DNA of 64,000 nucleotides from Pseudomaricurvus hydrocarbonicus (GCF_011602365.1 NZ_JAAONZ010000008.1:62001-126000), one strand, 5' to 3'. Shown: positions 26,771 to 36,389, counted from the first letter of the stretch. Notes: generated by a model from the sequence alone, not told the origin. A program made the numbers and translations.

Positions 26771-27886
26771 GTGCGTCGCGCGCTTTTTACTCTTCACAAA
26801 TACGCTGGCCTGACAGTGGGTCTGCTGCTGGCCGTCATCGGCCTGACGGGCAGCCTGCTGGTGTTCGACCACGCCCTCGATGAACGGCTGGCGCCGCACA
26901 CCGTGGCGTTCGAGCCGGTGGCGCAAGGGGCGCCGCTCAGTCGGGTGCTGGCCAATGCGCAGGCGGCCGTGCCCGGGCAGCCAGCGCTGCAGCGCATCAA
27001 TCTTCAGCGCGGCAGCCACAGTCCTCACGTGGTGCGCTTTGCGGCGCCTGCCGGTGCCGCCGGCCCGCTGGAAGTGAGTGTGTCTCCCGCCGACGGCACG
27101 GTGCTGGCGGTTCGCACCTGGGGCGAATACCCCATGTCCTGGCTGTACCGTTTGCACTACACCTTATTGTCCGGTGACACCGGCAAAACGGTCGTTGGCT
27201 TGATGGGCATTGCGCTGTTGTTGTTTGCCGTGTCTGGCCTGGTGATCTGGTGGCCGCGCAAAGGTCGTTGGCGCAACGCCCTGACCCTACGCCGCAACGG
27301 CAACCGCTTTCGCTTTTATTTTGACCTGCACAAAGTGGTCGGTGTGTATTTGGCGCCGGTGTTGCTGGTGGTGGCCTTTTCCGGTGTCAGTCTGGTTTTT
27401 CCCCGCCAGGTAGCGGCCCTGGTGGGCAGTATCTGGCCGGTTGAGGCGGCCAGCGCTGTTGCCTCTGCCGTCACCGCCTTTGACGGGCAGGAGGCCTTGC
27501 CGGCACCTTTGGGGATTGATGCTGCCACCGACCTGGCCCGGCAGGTGTTTCCGCAGGGCAAGTTAACCCGCATTGATTTGCCCAAATCCGACAAAGGCTA
27601 TTACCGCTTTTCCTTTAATTTACCCGAGGAACCCTGGCGTACGTATGGCGCCAGCCGGCTGAAGCTGGATCAATACACGGGCGAGGTGCTTGAGCGTCGT
27701 GCGCTGGGCACACTGGCGCCGGGTAGCCAGTTTTTACTGTGGCAATTCCCGTTGCACAACGGCGATGTGTTGGGGCTGCCGGGGCGCAACTTACTGCTGC
27801 TGACGGGATTGGCGCCCGCGCTGCTGTTCGGCAGTGGCGTTTATCTGTGGTGGCGCAAGCGTCAGTTGCGGAGTCAAAAGCGCTGA
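26771..27886 (+). CDS. PepSY-domain membrane protein (PepSY_TM, PiuB-like)
   Basis: 371 residues. Membrane helices at about 9-30 (GLTVGLLLAVIGLTGSLLVF), 140-165, 185-210 and 340-360. LHKYAGLTVGL and LHKVVGVYLAPVLLVVAFSG are the two copies of the family motif, and PepSY-like periplasmic segments lie between them. GTG start at 26771. It follows the TonB receptor, as in many iron-uptake loci, where such proteins are thought to aid ferric siderophore reduction or release. Function is inferred from context. Confidence 0.88.
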   Translation: MRRALFTLHKYAGLTVGLLLAVIGLTGSLLVFDHALDERLAPHTVAFEPVAQGAPLSRVLANAQAAVPGQPALQRINLQRGSHSPHVVRFAAPAGAAGPLEVSVSPADGTVLAVRTWGEYPMSWLYRLHYTLLSGDTGKTVVGLMGIALLLFAVSGLVIWWPRKGRWRNALTLRRNGNRFRFYFDLHKVVGVYLAPVLLVVAFSGVSLVFPRQVAALVGSIWPVEAASAVASAVTAFDGQEALPAPLGIDAATDLARQVFPQGKLTRIDLPKSDKGYYRFSFNLPEEPWRTYGASRLKLDQYTGEVLERRALGTLAPGSQFLLWQFPLHNGDVLGLPGRNLLLLTGLAPALLFGSGVYLWWRKRQLRSQKR

Positions 27887-28165
27887 TCTGCGGATGTTTT
27901 TGACGGTGTAACTTCGTCCCGCGCGGTTGCCATCGCATGGCAATCGCCTGCGCTCTAGGGCTTTCCCGGCTTAATATCTGTCTGTGCCTGCGGCCCTGAC
28001 GCTGGCCTGGCGACATTGTCCTTTCAATCTGCGCCAGCTATACATAAGACGATAAACACGAAACAAGCCAGATCTCACGGCGGTGTTGTCCGTTGCGGTC
28101 ACGGCGGCAGCACCCATATCCAGAAACAGTCCAGACGCGGGCTGTGGCTCATGGAGGAACCTTCC

Positions 28166-30640
28166 TTGTCTGCTTTTGGGGCGGCGTCCCGGACCGATCG
28201 GCAACCATGGCAACTCCCGCTGCGAGCGATGGTCGTTATTATTTTCGTGGTGGCGACCTTGATGACGGCAGCGGCGGCCGTCGGTCTGCAATATCATTTC
28301 ACCAGGGTGCAGGCGAGCGAGGCGGCAGTGTCCCGCTTCAGTGCCCTGGCGTCTGCCAGCAGCCAGTTTTTAAGGTCGGTCGATCGCGACATCGTACACA
28401 CGGTCAAGATCCTGTCCACTTACCCAAACCTGGTCGAGGGGCTGCGGGCGAGCGAGGCTGCCCGCACCGTCTTCGCGGAGGCGATGCACAACAAGCCGAT
28501 GTTCTATGCCATGTATGTGGGGCTGGAAAATGGCAGTTTTTATGAGGTCATCAACCTCAACAGTGAACCCGGGGTCAGAAAACAGCTGCGGGCGGCCGCT
28601 GCCGATCGCTGGGTCACGGTGACGGTACCTGCCGGGGCAGGGCCGCGCCAACGCCACTACCGCTATTACGACACGGATTTTCAACTGCGAGCAGAGCGAC
28701 GTGAAGCCACCGATTTTAACGTCAGTCAGCGGCCGTGGTATCGCCAGGCGCTGCCGGATCGGGTGAATAAAACCGAGCCCTACCTGTTGCGCAGCTTGTC
28801 GGCGCCGGGACAAACTTACTCGATGCGCCTCACCGGCACAGCGGCCGTGATCGGTGTCGATATAACGCTGTCGACGTTAGACCGCTATCTGCACCGCAAC
28901 CGCTTCAGTGACCGCACCGACATGATCGTGTTTGAAAAAAACGGCACAGTGATTTCCCGCGGACGCCCTGGTCTGTCTTTGGGGGCCTTGCCGGTGTCTC
29001 AATCTCTGGCCGCAACCGCTGCCGACCCTCAGTTGGTGGCCATCGCGCAATCGCGCGGGCGTCAGGGGCGATTGCATGAGGTGGAGGTGCAGGGGGAGCC
29101 GCATTTCATGTTTGTCACCCCGTTTGGTGGCAACAGCCGCACCGGCGAATTTTTTTCGGTGACGATTCCGGTGCAGGATGTGCTGGCGCCAGTGCTGGCA
29201 AAGCTCAAATGGTCGGTGCTGCTGACCGCCGGCTGGTTGCTTCTGCTAATGCCCTTGCCCTGGGTGTGCGCCTTGCCGATGGTGAAGCCGATTCAAAAGC
29301 TGGCCGTCGAAAATGCCAAAGTTCAACAGCGTGCCTATGATCAGTTGGCGGTCCCGCGCAGCCATATCCAGGAAATTGATGCTCTGGGGTGCTCCATGAC
29401 GACAATGGCTGAAGCTATTGAGGCGCATGAGGCGAGGCAGGTGGCGTTGATGGATGCTTTCATTGAGGTCATTGCTCAGGCCATTGATGACAAGTCTCCC
29501 TACACCGCCGGGCACTGCGAGCGGGTACCGGAACTGGCGTTCATGCTGGCTCGTGAGGCTGAAGCTGCCACCACGGGTTGCTTTAAGGGGTTTAAGTTTC
29601 ACTCTGAGGATGAGTGGCGGGAGTTTCGGGTGGCGGCCTGGCTGCACGATTGCGGCAAGATCACAACGCCGGAGCATATTGTCGACAAGGGTTCAAAGCT
29701 GGAGGCAATTTACAATCGCATCCACGAAGTCCGGATGCGCTTTGAAGTGTTGTGGCGGGACGCTGAAATCGAATACTGGCAACAGTGTCTGCGCAATCCC
29801 AGCCAGGCGGCTGAGTATCAGCAGCAATGGCTCGACCGCCAGCAACAGTTACAAGACGATTTTGCGTTTGTGGCGGCGATGAATGTCGGCGGTGAAGTTT
29901 TGAGTGACGACAAAAAACGGCGCCTGCAACAGCTGGCGACCACCACTTGGGTGCGACATTTTGACGATCGGCTGGGGTTGTCCCCCGTTGAGCAGGCTCG
30001 CATCGCGTCGCTGCCGGATCGTCATTCTGGCCCCGGTTCTGCCACACTGCCCTGCGAAGAACCGTTGCTGGCTGACAAGCCTGAACACATCGTTGAGCGC
30101 CAACATGACGTGGACTACGATCCGCGCCTGGGGATTAACATGGCGGTGCCGACCCATCTTTATGACCTGGGGGAGTTGCACAACCTGTGTGTTGAGCGCG
30201 GCACCTTAACCGCCGAAGACCGCTTTAAAATTAATGAGCATGTCATCAGCACCATCCGTATGCTGGATAAGCTGCCCTTTCCTCCGGAGCTGGCAAGAGT
30301 ACCCCGCTATGCCTCCACACATCATGAGACCATGAACGGCACCGGCTACCCGCGACAACTTACCGGGGACCAGCTGTCGGTGCCGGAGCGCATTATGGTG
30401 CTGGCGGATATTTTTGAGGCGTTGACCGCCGCTGACCGGCCCTATAAACAAGCCAAACCGGTCAGCGTCGCCATCGACATCCTGGCGCAGATGGTGACCA
30501 ATGGGCATGTGGATGCGCAGGTGTTTGATTTGTTTTTGCGCCGTGGTGTGTATCTGAAATACGCGCAACGCTATTTGCCGCAGGCGCAGATTGATGAAGT
30601 TGACCTGAGTCAGTATCTGGTCGCCGGGGTTTCCGGGTAA
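28166..30640 (+). CDS. Membrane sensor with HD-GYP c-di-GMP phosphodiesterase domain and insertion
   Basis: About 824 residues. TM1 (about 20-43) and TM2 (about 345-370) flank a periplasmic dCache-like sensor region (RDIVHTVKILSTYPN near residue 75). The cytoplasmic HD-GYP domain has the His-Asp pair in LHDCGKITTPEHIV (494-495) and HHETMNGTGYP (from 719), LADIFEALTAADRPY. Between them are about 220 residues, far more than the usual 60-70. The start is debated: TTG 28166 is 6 bases from a strong GGAGGAA site, while ATG 28151 lies just before it without a site. Confidence 0.87.
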   Translation: MSAFGAASRTDRQPWQLPLRAMVVIIFVVATLMTAAAAVGLQYHFTRVQASEAAVSRFSALASASSQFLRSVDRDIVHTVKILSTYPNLVEGLRASEAARTVFAEAMHNKPMFYAMYVGLENGSFYEVINLNSEPGVRKQLRAAAADRWVTVTVPAGAGPRQRHYRYYDTDFQLRAERREATDFNVSQRPWYRQALPDRVNKTEPYLLRSLSAPGQTYSMRLTGTAAVIGVDITLSTLDRYLHRNRFSDRTDMIVFEKNGTVISRGRPGLSLGALPVSQSLAATAADPQLVAIAQSRGRQGRLHEVEVQGEPHFMFVTPFGGNSRTGEFFSVTIPVQDVLAPVLAKLKWSVLLTAGWLLLLMPLPWVCALPMVKPIQKLAVENAKVQQRAYDQLAVPRSHIQEIDALGCSMTTMAEAIEAHEARQVALMDAFIEVIAQAIDDKSPYTAGHCERVPELAFMLAREAEAATTGCFKGFKFHSEDEWREFRVAAWLHDCGKITTPEHIVDKGSKLEAIYNRIHEVRMRFEVLWRDAEIEYWQQCLRNPSQAAEYQQQWLDRQQQLQDDFAFVAAMNVGGEVLSDDKKRRLQQLATTTWVRHFDDRLGLSPVEQARIASLPDRHSGPGSATLPCEEPLLADKPEHIVERQHDVDYDPRLGINMAVPTHLYDLGELHNLCVERGTLTAEDRFKINEHVISTIRMLDKLPFPPELARVPRYASTHHETMNGTGYPRQLTGDQLSVPERIMVLADIFEALTAADRPYKQAKPVSVAIDILAQMVTNGHVDAQVFDLFLRRGVYLKYAQRYLPQAQIDEVDLSQYLVAGVSG

Positions 30641-30662
30641 TGCTGTCGGATGTTCATTCGCG

Positions 30663-30698
30663 CACAAAAAACGGCCGCAGTAGCGGCCGTTTTTTGTG
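30663..30698. terminator. Bidirectional Rho-independent terminator
   Basis: A 16-bp perfect stem CACAAAAAACGGCCGC / GCGGCCGTTTTTTGTG with loop AGTA. It has T tracts in both directions and lies between the convergent HD-GYP and deaD genes. Confidence 0.92.
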
Positions 30699-30743
30699 TT
30701 CACCCTGGAGTCAATCCCGGTGGGGATTAACCCGTAGGGGGAG

Positions 30744-32507
30744 CTAGTCGCGAGGTGGACGACTGCCGCGGTGACCGCCAGGCTTCTGGCCGCCGCGCGG
30801 GGGGCCTTTCTTAAACGGACGCTTACTGTGACCGCGTGAAGTGTCTTCTTCGACCACACCCTCAAAGCGGGACAGATTGATCTGCTGGCCGCGCACGCGC
30901 ACTTTTTTCAGACTCTGCAGCAATTCATTGGGCATGCCCTTCGGCAGGTCCACGTAAGTGTGGGACTCGCGAATTTTAATGTGTCCAATGTAGTTGCTGT
31001 CAATGTCGGCTTCGTTGGCAATGGCGCCCACAATATCGCCCGGCTTGACGTGGAAATTGTGGCCGACTTCAAGGCGGAAGGTCTCCAGATCGGCGTCGTT
31101 GGCGCGTTCGCGACGCTTGCGGTCTGGGCGTTCACCTCGTTCACCGCGGTCATCGCGCTCGCGACGAACCGGCTTGTCTTCCACAATGTCCTTGGGCTGC
31201 AGCAGAGGCTTTTCAAGCTGTGCCAGGTACGCCAGTGCGGCGGCAATGTCCAAAGGCTCTGCCTGAGTTTCTTCGCTGTAGTTCATGATGACTTCGCGGA
31301 AAAAGGACAGGTCTTGCTCCTCGACCGCGGCACTGATTTGTTGTTTAAACTGGGTGATGCGCTTGTCAGCCACCTGGGCTTTGCTCGGCAGCTGCAGTTC
31401 AGCGATAACAGATTTGGTGGTGCGCTCAATGGTGGAGAGCATGCGTTTTTCACGCGGGGCCACAAACAGAATCGCCTTGCCGGTGCGACCAGCACGACCG
31501 GTGCGGCCAATGCGGTGTACATAGGCTTCGGCATCGTAAGGGATGTCGTAGTTGATCACGTGGCTGACACGGGAAACGTCAATGCCGCGAGCGGCAACGT
31601 CGGTGGCGATGATGATGTCCAGTTTGCCGTTCTTCAGGCGTTCAATGGCGCGCTCGCGCAATTGCTGGCTCATGTCGCCGTTCAGTGCCGCCGCAGAATA
31701 GCCGCGCGCTTCCAGTTTCTCGGCCAGCTCCGCGGTGGCATTTTTGGTGCGCACAAACATGATGATGGCGTCGAACTCTTCGACTTCCAGAATCCGGGTC
31801 AGTGCGTCCAGCTTGTTGACGCCGCGCACCAGCCAGTAGAGTTGTTCAATCTTTTCAACGGTCTGGGTTTGCGCTTCAATCTTGATGATTTCCGGGTTGC
31901 TCAGATAGGTGTCGGCAACCTTGCGGATTTCACGCGGCATGGTGGCAGAGAACAGGGCAACCTGGCGCTTGGCCGGGGTCTGATCCAAAATCCAGGTGAC
32001 GTCATCAATAAAGCCCATGCGCAGCATTTCGTCGGCTTCATCCAGAACCACGCTTTGCAGGTTGTCCAGTTTCAGGGTGCCGCGACGCAGGTGATCCATC
32101 ACGCGACCGGGCGTGCCCACAACCACTTGTGCGCCGCGCTGCAGGCCACGAATCTGTCCGCGGTAATCGGAACCGCCGTAGATGGGCAGGACGTGAAAAC
32201 CCTTCATTTGGGCGGCGTAGCTTTGGAAGGCTTCGGCCACCTGAATGGCCAGCTCGCGAGTCGGAGCCAGTACCAGGACTTGAGTGTTGTTGGAGCGCGG
32301 ATCGATGCGCGTCAGCAGGGGCAGGGCAAAGGCGGCGGTTTTACCGGTACCGGTTTGCGCCATGCCGAGAATATCCTTACCTTCCAGAATGTGCGGGATG
32401 GCCTGGGCCTGAATGGGGGAGGGTGTTTCATAGCCGACGGCTTCGACAGCTTTTAATACAGGTTCCGCCAGGCCGAGATCGGCAAAGCGTATAGAGTCAT
32501 TAGACAT
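30744..32507 (-). CDS. deaD: DEAD-box ATP-dependent RNA helicase DeaD/CsdA
   Basis: Cold-shock RNA helicase acting in ribosome assembly and mRNA unwinding. 587 residues. Q motif SPIQAQAIP, motif I AQTGTGKT, PTRELAIQ, DEAD (VVLDEADEMLRMGF), SAT, HRIGRTGRAG. The C-terminal DbpA-like RNA-binding domain (VGHNFHVKPGDIVGAIANEADI) is preceded by an RERDD/RKRRER basic acidic linker and followed by a Gly/Arg/Lys tail. It has a long untranslated leader. Confidence 0.96.
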   Translation of the reverse strand: MSNDSIRFADLGLAEPVLKAVEAVGYETPSPIQAQAIPHILEGKDILGMAQTGTGKTAAFALPLLTRIDPRSNNTQVLVLAPTRELAIQVAEAFQSYAAQMKGFHVLPIYGGSDYRGQIRGLQRGAQVVVGTPGRVMDHLRRGTLKLDNLQSVVLDEADEMLRMGFIDDVTWILDQTPAKRQVALFSATMPREIRKVADTYLSNPEIIKIEAQTQTVEKIEQLYWLVRGVNKLDALTRILEVEEFDAIIMFVRTKNATAELAEKLEARGYSAAALNGDMSQQLRERAIERLKNGKLDIIIATDVAARGIDVSRVSHVINYDIPYDAEAYVHRIGRTGRAGRTGKAILFVAPREKRMLSTIERTTKSVIAELQLPSKAQVADKRITQFKQQISAAVEEQDLSFFREVIMNYSEETQAEPLDIAAALAYLAQLEKPLLQPKDIVEDKPVRRERDDRGERGERPDRKRRERANDADLETFRLEVGHNFHVKPGDIVGAIANEADIDSNYIGHIKIRESHTYVDLPKGMPNELLQSLKKVRVRGQQINLSRFEGVVEEDTSRGHSKRPFKKGPPRGGQKPGGHRGSRPPRD

Positions 32508-32907
32508 GGGTAGACCTTAGGTTAGAGGGGGCAGTGACTGTTAGCCTTAGTGAATCGCCGCCGTACACCTATATAAGTCAACTACCTATATAAAAAAGCA
32601 CAGTAACGATGTGGGAGTCTCTGCGCCGGCTTGTTCACAATGACAAGTTCCGGTACATCTCCCCTCATTCCATAGTCGTGGGCATGTCTTTAAATCCAAC
32701 CGCCTGGAAGGCAGCTTTCGATAACGAGTTAGAGCTTAACGAGTGGTTAAGGTTTAACTGACGGTATCGATGCAAAAGATGCAAAAAGCAATATGATGCA
32801 ATAACAATAAAGAGTCGCGGTTTGCGTCCATCCGCCAAGGATGTCGCGAACGGCCCAGAGTAAGGCGCTTAGCCAATGATCCCGATTACAAGAGGGCGCG
32901 AATTATA
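32508..32907 (-). promoter_or_regulatory. Long deaD leader with possible promoter
   Basis: About 390 bases lie between the deaD start and a TATAAT hexamer on the minus strand (32902-32907) in the common GCG-TATAAT-TCGCGCC context. The -35 is weak. No gene lies in the leader. E. coli deaD and other cold-shock genes also have long leaders, so post-transcriptional control by temperature is likely. 556 bases in all separate deaD from arsR, and the rest holds the arsR promoter. Confidence 0.5.
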
Positions 32908-33045
32908 CGCAGATTTTGCCAGAATTGGCAGGTTTATTTGGTGTTAACTCAAAATCATTGTTAAGCCGTTGATTTTGTTAGCTGTATACAGGTTAGACGT
33001 TGGGAGGTGGGTTGCGGTATTGCGGGCGTTGCATGTATTTGGCTT

Positions 33046-33062
33046 GGCGAATATAGTTCGCC
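33046..33062 (+). promoter_or_regulatory. Perfect dyad directly before the arsR start
   Basis: GGCGAA-TATAG-TTCGCC is a 6-5-6 perfect inverted repeat ending 1 base before the ATG at 33064. It replaces any ribosome site and could be an ArsR operator or an RNA hairpin masking the start. Confidence 0.5.
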
Positions 33063-33063
33063 G

Positions 33064-33405
33064 ATGGATATTTCTGATTACGCCAATGTGTTTAAGGCTT
33101 TGTCTGAGCCGGTGCGCTTGCGCATTGTCTGCCTGCTGCTGGAGAGCGGGGAATTGTGTGTGTGCGACATTGTGGCGGTCTTGGGGGTGTCGCAGAGCGT
33201 CGTGTCACGCCATCTGGCTTATTTGCGCAACAGTGGTTTGGTGGTGACGCGCCGTGAAGGCGTCTGGGTCTACTATCAGTTGCTGCAAACGGCCGGGTTT
33301 GTGGCCGGGTTGTTGGCGCTGATTCAGACGGAGGCGGCCAGCGCGCCGGCAGTCAGGGGTGACCTGCGCACGCTGGCGGAAAAAGAAGGTGCGGGTTGCT
33401 GCTGA
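33064..33405 (+). CDS. arsR: ArsR-family arsenical repressor
   Basis: 113 residues, a winged-helix metalloid sensor. The As(III) site ELCVCDI (Cys32, Cys34) lies at the start of the DNA-binding helix region, as in E. coli ArsR, and the recognition helix is VSQSVVSRHLAYLRNSGLV. The C-terminus ends in GCC, which could add further thiols. An upstream in-frame start adds 19 implausible residues. It is the first gene of arsR-gapdh-arsJ. Confidence 0.9.
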   Translation: MDISDYANVFKALSEPVRLRIVCLLLESGELCVCDIVAVLGVSQSVVSRHLAYLRNSGLVVTRREGVWVYYQLLQTAGFVAGLLALIQTEAASAPAVRGDLRTLAEKEGAGCC

Positions 33406-33422
33406 TTAAACAGTGAAAAGTG

Positions 33423-33466
33423 ACTGCAATATTGGGTGTGTATATTTGTTTATACGCATATGCAGT
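33423..33466 (+). promoter_or_regulatory. Nested dyads upstream of the ars-linked gapdh gene
   Basis: Outer arms ACTGCA (33423-33428) and TGCAGT (33461-33466) enclose inner arms GTATA (33440-33444) and TATAC (33451-33455). The structure lies between arsR and gapdh, 35 bases before the gapdh start. A possible second ArsR operator or promoter region for gapdh-arsJ. Confidence 0.45.
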
Positions 33467-33500
33467 TTGATGAAGGCGCTGATTCTACGAAGGGGTAAGC

Positions 33501-34505
33501 ATGACGGTTCGAGTAGCAATTAATGGGTTTGGTCGGATGGGGCGCCTGGCCCTGAGAGCGGCCTGGGGCTGGGAAGGCTTCCAGGTCGTGCACATTAATG
33601 AAAAGGCGGGGGGTGTCGATGCGGCCGCCCACCTGCTGGAGTTTGATTCCGTGCACGGTCGCTGGGATCGCGATGTCGCGGTCGTTGACGGCTCGCTGAG
33701 CATTGACGGTGAGCGGCTGTCTTATTCCCAGCATGGCGATCTGCAATCCGTGCCTTGGCGTGATTTGGGCATTGATCTGGTGGTGGAGTGCACTGGCAAG
33801 TTTAAGAGTCAGGCGGCGCTGGTGCCGTACTTTGACGCCGGGGTGAAAAAGGTGGTGGTCTCTGCCCCGATCAAGGACGGCACCCTGAACGTCGTCATGG
33901 GCGTCAATGATCACCTTTACGACGGTTCGCAGAACATTGTCACGGCGGCGTCGTGTACCACCAACTGTCTGGCGCCGGTGGTCGAGGTGATGCACCGGCA
34001 GTTTGGCATCCGGCACGGTTCGATCACCACCATTCACGACATCACCAACACTCAGAGCATCCTGGATGAATATCACTCGGATTTGCGTCGCGCGCGCGCC
34101 TGTGGACAATCGTTGATTCCCACCTCGACCGGGTCGGCGACCGCGATTACGGAAATCTTTCCGGAACTGAAAGGCCGTCTCAATGGCCTTGCCGTGCGAG
34201 TGCCGCTGGCCAATGCGTCCCTCACCGATTGTGTCTTCGAGCTGGAGCAGCCCGTCACTGCAGAGGCCGTCAATCAGGCGCTGAAGGCGGCGTCAGAAGG
34301 CGCGCTGGCGGGTGTGCTGGGCTATGAAGAGCGGCCGCTGGTGTCGGTGGATTACACCAACGACAAGCGCTCCAGCATCGTCGACGCCGCATCCACCATG
34401 GTTATTAATGGCACGCAAGTGAAAATACTGGCCTGGTACGACAACGAAGTGGGCTACGTCAATCGCATGATGGAGCTGGTGCAGAAGGTGGCGGCTTCGC
34501 TGTGA
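33501..34505 (+). CDS. Arsenic-cluster glyceraldehyde-3-phosphate dehydrogenase
   Basis: 334 residues with the normal GAPDH fold. NAD-binding [18 protein letters not shown] at the start; catalytic Cys152 in [11 protein letters not shown]; His179 in [11 protein letters not shown]; final [13 protein letters not shown]. In arsJ clusters this enzyme uses arsenate in place of phosphate to make 1-arseno-3-phosphoglycerate, which ArsJ exports. The link is strong here because arsR precedes it and arsJ overlaps it by 4 bases. An AAGGGG site precedes ATG 33501. Confidence 0.93.
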   Translation: MTVRVAINGFGRMGRLALRAAWGWEGFQVVHINEKAGGVDAAAHLLEFDSVHGRWDRDVAVVDGSLSIDGERLSYSQHGDLQSVPWRDLGIDLVVECTGKFKSQAALVPYFDAGVKKVVVSAPIKDGTLNVVMGVNDHLYDGSQNIVTAASCTTNCLAPVVEVMHRQFGIRHGSITTIHDITNTQSILDEYHSDLRRARACGQSLIPTSTGSATAITEIFPELKGRLNGLAVRVPLANASLTDCVFELEQPVTAEAVNQALKAASEGALAGVLGYEERPLVSVDYTNDKRSSIVDAASTMVINGTQVKILAWYDNEVGYVNRMMELVQKVAASL

Positions 34506-35746
34506 ATGCCCGTTTGAGCAAGCTCGCTGAATTGCCGCGGGAAGTGGCTCAGTATCTGGTGGTGACCGTCAGTTACTGGGCGTTTACCTTGACCGATGGC
34601 GCGTTGCGCATGCTGGTGGTGTTGTACTTTCACGGTTTGGGCTACAGCCCGCTGGAAGTCGCCATGCTGTTTCTGTTGTACGAGTTCTTTGGTGTGGTCA
34701 CCAATCTGGTGGGGGGCTGGCTGGCGGCAAGCGTCGGCCTCAACATCACCATGCACATTGGGTTGGGGCTGCAGGTGCTGGCGTTGGGAATGCTGCTGGT
34801 GGATGCCTCGTGGTTGAGTGTGGCCTACGTGATGGTGGCTCAGGCGCTGTCCGGTATTGCCAAGGACCTCAACAAGATGAGCGCCAAAAGCAGCATCAAA
34901 ATGCTTATCCCTTCGGGGGCCGATGGCCATCCTCAGAGTGAAAAGCTCTATCGCTGGGTGGCGCTGTTGACGGGGTCCAAGAACAGCCTCAAGGGCGTGG
35001 GGTTTTTTCTGGGGGCCCTGTTGATGGCGTGGCTGGGCTTTCGCGGGGCGATTGCGGTTATGGCGGCGGGGTTGCTGGGGGTGTTGGTGTTCAGTGTGGC
35101 GCTGCTGGACCGTGAGTTGGGTAAGGCCCGCTTTAAGCCCAGGTTCCGCGACCTGTTCTCCAAAAGCGCGGCCGTCAACAAGCTGTCCGCCGCCCGTTTC
35201 TTTTTGTTTGGCGCCCGGGATGTGTGGTTTGTGGTGGCTCTGCCGGTGTTTTTGCAATCGCAGCTGGGCTGGTCGCACGTGTCCGTCGGTGCGATGTTGG
35301 CGGGCTGGATTATTGTCTACGGCCTGGTTCAGGCACAGGCGCCTGCGCTTACCGGCATTCGCTCGGGCAACGCGCCCGACGGTAAAACCGCACTGGAGTG
35401 GGCGCTGCTGTTGTCCGGTCTGCCGCTGACGATTGCTGTGGCGATGTGGTTGCAGTGGTCACCCGAGGTCGTGGTGGTGGCGGGGTTGCTGGTCTTCGGG
35501 GTGGTGTTTGCGATCAATTCGGCCGTGCATTCTTACCTGATCGTGGCCTACGCCAAGGAAGAGGGCGTGTCATTGGATGTGGGGTTCTACTACATGGCGA
35601 ATGCGGCCGGGCGCTTGGTTGGCACGCTGCTGTCCGGTGTGGTCTATCAGGTGTGGGGGCTGGAGGCGTGCCTGCTGGTGTCGTCGTTGATGGTGGGGCT
35701 GGCGGCGGCTTGTTCGCTGGCGCTGCCGCGTATTGAGCACGCTTGA
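34502..35746 (+). CDS. arsJ: Organoarsenical exporter ArsJ (MFS)
   Basis: 414 residues, major facilitator superfamily with about 11-12 membrane segments. Typical ArsJ stretches: [36 protein letters not shown] and [16 protein letters not shown]. It begins 4 bases before the end of gapdh, so translation is coupled. It exports 1-arseno-3-phosphoglycerate, which breaks down outside to arsenate. Confidence 0.93.
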   Translation: MNARLSKLAELPREVAQYLVVTVSYWAFTLTDGALRMLVVLYFHGLGYSPLEVAMLFLLYEFFGVVTNLVGGWLAASVGLNITMHIGLGLQVLALGMLLVDASWLSVAYVMVAQALSGIAKDLNKMSAKSSIKMLIPSGADGHPQSEKLYRWVALLTGSKNSLKGVGFFLGALLMAWLGFRGAIAVMAAGLLGVLVFSVALLDRELGKARFKPRFRDLFSKSAAVNKLSAARFFLFGARDVWFVVALPVFLQSQLGWSHVSVGAMLAGWIIVYGLVQAQAPALTGIRSGNAPDGKTALEWALLLSGLPLTIAVAMWLQWSPEVVVVAGLLVFGVVFAINSAVHSYLIVAYAKEEGVSLDVGFYYMANAAGRLVGTLLSGVVYQVWGLEACLLVSSLMVGLAAACSLALPRIEHA

Positions 35747-35802
35747 TGGCCGTGCGCGTGCGCAGCTCCTCGCAGCGCGCCAGGTCTGGAACTGGATGGC
35801 CG

Positions 35803-36246
35803 TTATCGCTTCGCCAGCAGCCGGTCCAGGGTGTTGGCAAACGCTTGCCGGTCTTGCTGGTTGTAGGTCTTGGGGCCGTCGGTCACCTGCCCTGAAGAGC
35901 GCATTTCCTCCATAAAGTCGCGCATGGCCAGGCGCTGCCGGATATTTTCCGGGGTGTATTTCTCGCCGCGAGGGTTGATGGCCAGTGCGCCTTTTTCCAC
36001 CACTTCGGCGGCCAGGGGGATGTCGGCGGTGATCACCAGGTCACCGCTCTCACACTGCTGGACAATGTAGTTGTCGGCGACATCAAAGCCGCTGGGTACC
36101 TGCACGGTTTTGAGGAAGGGGGAGTTGGGCACGCTGAGGCTCTGATTGGCCACCAGGGTGGTGGTTACTCCGGCCCGCTGGGCGGCGCGGAACAGAATCT
36201 CTTTCACCGGTTTGGGGGTGGCGTCGGCATCGACCCAGATTTTCAT
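35803..36246 (-). CDS. yaiI: YaiI/YqxD family protein (DUF188)
   Basis: 147 residues. Conserved [18 protein letters not shown] near the N-terminus and [23 protein letters not shown] with conserved Asp residues; the NYN/PIN-like fold suggests a nuclease, but no activity is established. ATG 36246, convergent with arsJ. Confidence 0.92.
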   Translation of the reverse strand: MKIWVDADATPKPVKEILFRAAQRAGVTTTLVANQSLSVPNSPFLKTVQVPSGFDVADNYIVQQCESGDLVITADIPLAAEVVEKGALAINPRGEKYTPENIRQRLAMRDFMEEMRSSGQVTDGPKTYNQQDRQAFANTLDRLLAKR

Positions 36247-36389
36247 GCGTGTCTCCAGTGTTCTTGTGCGTGCGGTTGCGCAACCGGTCGCGGGCGCGCC
36301 AGGTGAGGCGAGTGTACTGTAATCTCTGACGTTGTGGGTACGGCGGCGGGGGTAAATGGGTGTCTATCGACCATAAAATGCACAAATCC

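Noticed and set aside
30960..32456. 498-codon plus-strand frame opposite deaD
   Set aside because: Mirror frame of a well-matched DEAD-box gene; no ribosome site and no known motif.
33501..34505. Housekeeping glycolytic gapA
   Set aside because: The neighbours arsR and arsJ and the 4-base overlap with arsJ fix it as the arsenic-linked GAPDH.
9374..36389. Classic genomic island with integrase and attachment sites
   Set aside because: No integrase, no tRNA at either end and no direct repeats; deaD and mscS in it are core-type genes.
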